Part shown: positions 61,274 through 64,000 of the stretch, in pieces | How the letters are laid out: the number at the start of each line of letters is the position of its first letter | Position numbering within the stretch: position 1 is the stretch's first letter | DNA from: Pseudoflavitalea rhizosphaerae | GTDB taxonomy: Bacteria > Bacteroidota > Bacteroidia > Chitinophagales > Chitinophagaceae | Reading direction: 5' to 3' | Length of the DNA stretch: 64,000 nucleotides | NCBI RefSeq assembly: GCF_003991355.1 | Contig: NZ_RCSU01000012.1 | Coordinates: forward strand, 124,001-188,000 | The notes under the pieces: model-generated | The model's input: the letters and a program-made list of their open reading frames with translations, nothing else | Databases searched by the model: none | Told to the model about the DNA's origin: nothing | Position numbers and translations under genes: made by a program

Positions 61274-63009
61274 ATGGGGTCGGGTAATTGAATGATGAAA
61301 CTGCTGCCCTGCCCGGGCTCGCTCAATACTTCTATCTTTCCCTTGTGGCGCTCCACTACATAGGCCACATAGCTCAGGCCCAGCCCATATCCCTTCACAT
61401 TATGCGTATCGCCGGAAGGCACCCGGAAAAATTTGTCGAATACTTTTTTACGGTAAGCAGCAGGAATTCCTATGCCATTATCTGAAACGGTGAACTGCAC
61501 CCCGTTTTCATTACGGCTAATGCTAATCCTTATTAAAGGATTTTCTTTGCTATACTTCAGTGCATTGTCGAGCAGGTTGAAGATCACGCTGGTGGTATGC
61601 AAGCGATCAGCTTCGATGCTGAGATCTTCTCCTTCCGCTTGTAACTGCACGTCAGCTTTTACTTTCTCGAACTGTAGCCGCATGCTGAACATCACTTCCT
61701 CCGTCAACTGCCTGAGATCGAACCTTTCTTTTCTTAATTCTACCTGCTGCTTTTCAAACATGGAAAGTCGAAGTACTTTGTCTACAAGCAATGAAAGTCT
61801 TTGCAGCTCGCTATTGGAGATATCGAGGTATTCTTCCGTGCGGCGGGGATCATCCATGGCATGGAAACTCTTCAACGCTTCGATGGCCACACTCACCGTA
61901 GCAATGGGCGTTTTCAACTCATGCGTGATATTGCTGATGAGGTCGTTCTTGAACTGGGTTAGTCTTCGTTGCTTCATCAAGTTGCGATAGAGCAACACGA
62001 AAGTAAAGCTGGTCAGTGCAATGAGGAGCAACGACAATCCTATCTGCGGCGATAATTTCCTGGTGATGTATTGAAAACTGTTCTGCAAATGGTACCTGAG
62101 AAAATAGGTGCTGGTGTAACCCATCATCAGTTCGTTGGTGCGGGTGGGATCGATGGTAGCATTAGGCGCATACAGGCTCAGAGAATCTTTTTCGATGGTG
62201 AAATCCAGTTTCATCGACTCTTTAAGCAAAGCATCACGGAAACTTTTGTCCAGCTCATCCAGGCTGAGTGTGTCAGATATGGAATCCGCCCTGTGTAACA
62301 GACTTTGAAAACTGCCGTCTTCCATTAATCGCGATAACACAAGGTATTCGAAAACTGTATCCTTTCCATTGGTTCTTACATTCATTTTTGCTGGCATCGC
62401 CCTATCGGTAATGCCTGTGACCACCCTCTCTGGTCCATTGGTCTTGATATTAATTGAACTGATCCTGCCATGCAGTTTTTCAACAGGCATTAATCTGGGT
62501 GACGCATCAGAGTTATTATTGACAGTGATAGTAATTCCTGAGTCTGTTCTTGTTTCCCTGACCCTGGAAAATGCGGCTCTTCTCTGAAAATCGATAGACC
62601 TGACCTGGTCAATTTTGAGTGAATCAAGCGGCATGGTATTGCGAAAGTCCGGATGGGAATCAGCAGCAGCAGGAAAAGCGTTGATGAAGATCCTGCCCCG
62701 GGAATCTGGCATTGATCTGTCAGCCGTATCCCGGAACCTGCGCAAAGGCAATATGGTTTTGGCTGGAAGAGCTTTTGTGCCGGCATTTGGTGGGCGGGTT
62801 GTAGTCCAGATCGTAAAACTGGTATCCTCGTTCAACTTTTCCGCCTGCATCTTATAGGCCACATTACGGAAAATAGCGGCACTACGGATCTGGAGCGTCT
62901 TTTCTTCTTCCTCATAATTCTTATACATCCAGTATGCCTGGAAGGCAATGATCGCGAGGATGGCCATCACCATCAGAATCGCTGGAATATTAATACGCTT
63001 GCCGGTCAT
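61270..63009 (-). CDS. Sensor histidine kinase, partner of the OmpR-type regulator
   Basis: 579 residues from ATG 63009 (MTGKRINIPAIL); the frame opens three codons earlier at a TTG that lies within the promoter box, so I reject it. Two membrane helices (about 9-30 and about 320-342) flank a large periplasmic sensor region of about 290 residues. This is followed by HisKA with NITHELKTPIATVSV, then HATPase_c with FNLLDNALKYSK, DNGIGIP and GYGLGLSY. The signal sensed is unknown. A GLPGLI-family gene lies divergently upstream and could be a target or partner. Confidence 0.95.
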   Translation of the reverse strand: MTGKRINIPAILMVMAILAIIAFQAYWMYKNYEEEEKTLQIRSAAIFRNVAYKMQAEKLNEDTSFTIWTTTRPPNAGTKALPAKTILPLRRFRDTADRSMPDSRGRIFINAFPAAADSHPDFRNTMPLDSLKIDQVRSIDFQRRAAFSRVRETRTDSGITITVNNNSDASPRLMPVEKLHGRISSINIKTNGPERVVTGITDRAMPAKMNVRTNGKDTVFEYLVLSRLMEDGSFQSLLHRADSISDTLSLDELDKSFRDALLKESMKLDFTIEKDSLSLYAPNATIDPTRTNELMMGYTSTYFLRYHLQNSFQYITRKLSPQIGLSLLLIALTSFTFVLLYRNLMKQRRLTQFKNDLISNITHELKTPIATVSVAIEALKSFHAMDDPRRTEEYLDISNSELQRLSLLVDKVLRLSMFEKQQVELRKERFDLRQLTEEVMFSMRLQFEKVKADVQLQAEGEDLSIEADRLHTTSVIFNLLDNALKYSKENPLIRISISRNENGVQFTVSDNGIGIPAAYRKKVFDKFFRVPSGDTHNVKGYGLGLSYVAYVVERHKGKIEVLSEPGQGSSFIIQLPDPI

Positions 63010-63015
63010 CTTGTA

Positions 63016-63023
63016 CAAATGTA
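63016..63023 (-). promoter_or_regulatory. -7 promoter box for the two-component operon (TACATTTG)
   Basis: On the minus strand TACATTTG, a perfect TAnnTTTG, ends 6 bases before the kinase ATG. As for trmB, the transcript would start almost at the start codon. Confidence 0.6.
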
Positions 63024-63110
63024 AAGTTTCCCATTAACCACAAGGAAAAGCATTAACCTTAATTAACATTAAACCCATCATCATTAACCTGAAAGCGAAG
63101 CCCTGTATGA

Positions 63111-63118
63111 TAGCTTTG
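63111..63118 (+). promoter_or_regulatory. -7 promoter box for the GLPGLI gene (TAGCTTTG)
   Basis: A perfect TAnnTTTG, 20 bases before the ATG at 63139. With the box for the divergent kinase at 63016-63023 it makes a compact divergent promoter region of about 130 bases. Confidence 0.55.
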
Positions 63119-63138
63119 ATGGAACAAACAGACATCAC

Positions 63139-63972
63139 ATGATCAAATATGCATTTCCTGCCATTGCCATGCTGGCCATATTGTTGAACAATGGCGCATC
63201 GGCGCAGAACAATAAACCGCTGAAGCAGGGGCGGGTGGTATACGAACAATTGATCAAAGGCGGCGAATCAAAAGTTACCATCAATGGCAATACGCAGACT
63301 TTCACCCGGCCGGACCGGACCCTGAAATGGGAACTGCTTTTCACTGCCGATCAATCACTGCGCAGGTCAATCGAATCGGATGAGCGTCCTGAAGCGGAAA
63401 TGGCCGTTCCGGGAATGGGTGGGGGAATGGCCGGTAACGTGCGCATGGTTTCAGCCTTCATGCCCGAATCTACCATCTGGCACAATTTCCCCGCCGGCAG
63501 AAGAGTTGATCAGCGCGAAGCCGTCGGAAAAAAATTCCTGGTAGAGGACAGTATCACCAAACATACCTGGAAACTGACAGGAGAATCCAAAACCATTCTC
63601 GGTTATACCTGCCAGAAAGCCATTACGCAAACGCCGGTGAAATCCTTCAATATGCAGATGCAGGACGGAGAATTCAAACGCACTGAAAAATGGGATACCA
63701 TCAGTGTTACTGCCTGGTTTGCTCCTGCCATCCCTGTCCCTGCCGGACCGGAATTCCAGGGTGAACTCCCGGGACTTATCCTTGAATACGATTCCCGCAA
63801 CGGCGTCAGCGTTACCAGGGCTGTTGAGATCTCAGAAACAGTGAAGACCGCCGATATCAAAGAGCCGAAAACCGGTAAGCGTGTATCCAAAGCGGAATAC
63901 GACAAAGAAGTAGAAAATTCGCAGAAAGAAATGATGGATCGAATGAGATCATCCCGAAGGGCAAGTTTCTGA
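63139..63972 (+). CDS. GLPGLI family secreted protein
   Basis: 277 residues with signal peptide (FPAIAMLAILLNNGASAQ). The family motif is present as GELPGLILEYDSRNG, after a KLTGESKTILGYTCQKAITQ segment and the ITVTAWFAPAIPVPAGPEF stretch typical of GLPGLI proteins. Function of the family is unknown; genes often lie next to TonB-dependent or carboxypeptidase-regulatory-like outer-membrane proteins. The next gene appears to start at 63972, overlapping this stop by one base. Confidence 0.93.
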   Translation: MIKYAFPAIAMLAILLNNGASAQNNKPLKQGRVVYEQLIKGGESKVTINGNTQTFTRPDRTLKWELLFTADQSLRRSIESDERPEAEMAVPGMGGGMAGNVRMVSAFMPESTIWHNFPAGRRVDQREAVGKKFLVEDSITKHTWKLTGESKTILGYTCQKAITQTPVKSFNMQMQDGEFKRTEKWDTISVTAWFAPAIPVPAGPEFQGELPGLILEYDSRNGVSVTRAVEISETVKTADIKEPKTGKRVSKAEYDKEVENSQKEMMDRMRSSRRASF

Positions 63973-64000
63973 TGACCATCTTTTCTTCCATTCACAAAAA
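63972..64000 (+). CDS. Start of a downstream gene (partial)
   Basis: An ATG at 63972 shares its A with the previous TGA (TGATG) and opens a frame MTIFSSIHK that reaches the window edge. Coupled start after a GLPGLI gene usually leads into an outer-membrane protein, but only about nine codons are visible. Confidence 0.45.

Noticed and set aside
1-64000. CRISPR array, IS element or integrated element
   Set aside because: No regular direct repeats with unique spacers, no transposase or integrase frame, and no direct-repeat pair bounding an island. The tRNA-like gene has no visible partial copy downstream that would act as an attachment site.

Overview
The window looks like chromosome of a Bacteroidota bacterium, most likely of the family Chitinophagaceae. 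Signs are a SusC/SusD pair driven by an ECF sigma/FecR system, an alternative complex III (ActABCDEF) operon joined to an aa3-type oxidase, GldA/GldFG, the futalosine menaquinone enzyme MqnC, GLPGLI-type proteins, many SKK-type lipoproteins, perfect Bacteroidota -7 boxes (TAnnTTTG) and no Shine-Dalgarno signals. The genus cannot be fixed from the sequence alone. I see no rRNA, prophage, IS transposase or CRISPR array.

Layout. 1-2.3 kb: the tail of a probable glycosyltransferase, an OppC-type permease, a small lipoprotein and an Lrp regulator. 2.4-2.6 kb: an unusual tRNA-like RNA with its own terminator, convergent with a minus-strand operon (gldA, a fused gldFG, two tandem MutS-like ATPases; 2.6-8.5 kb). 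8.6-16.3 kb: a Sus-type outer-membrane uptake locus (sigma, FecR, SusC, SusD, lipoprotein). 16.4-17.9 kb: overlapping trmB, DUF5522 and alkyltransferase-like genes. 17.9-21 kb: envelope proteins of unknown role. 21-37.5 kb: the respiratory block on the minus strand, actABCDEF then oxidase subunits II, I, heme O synthase, III, III and IV, followed after a terminator and a palindromic repeat by SCO, DUF420 and a small membrane protein. This block would carry electrons from menaquinol through complex III and cytochrome c to oxygen, and includes copper and heme assembly factors.

37.8-46 kb: a DUF6787-PurN fusion, hypothetical envelope proteins, and an operon for peptides containing D-amino acids (M19 dipeptidase, acyltransferase-like membrane protein, D-aminoacylase). 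46.4-48.8 kb: a two-gene module of unknown role, including an HtrA-like protein that has lost its catalytic His and Ser. 48.8-55 kb: a fused E1 2-oxoacid dehydrogenase, a small membrane protein, an M16 peptidase pair and a PDZ aspartyl protease. 55.2-64 kb: mqnC, a large hybrid histidine kinase, a two-component pair and a GLPGLI protein.

The strongest candidates for undescribed biology are (1) the 169-nt tRNA-like RNA at 2396-2564, with tRNA-Leu-like arms but an extension of roughly 90 nt where the variable arm should be; (2) a family of four nested palindromic repeats placed at gene 3' ends (22969, 41860, 56386, 60128); and (3) the pseudo-protease/YbjN-like two-gene module at 46403-48811. 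Protein fusions (DUF6787-PurN, GldF-GldG, E1 alpha-beta, a cytochrome domain on ActA) and an alkyltransferase-like protein with Ala at the Cys position are also notable.
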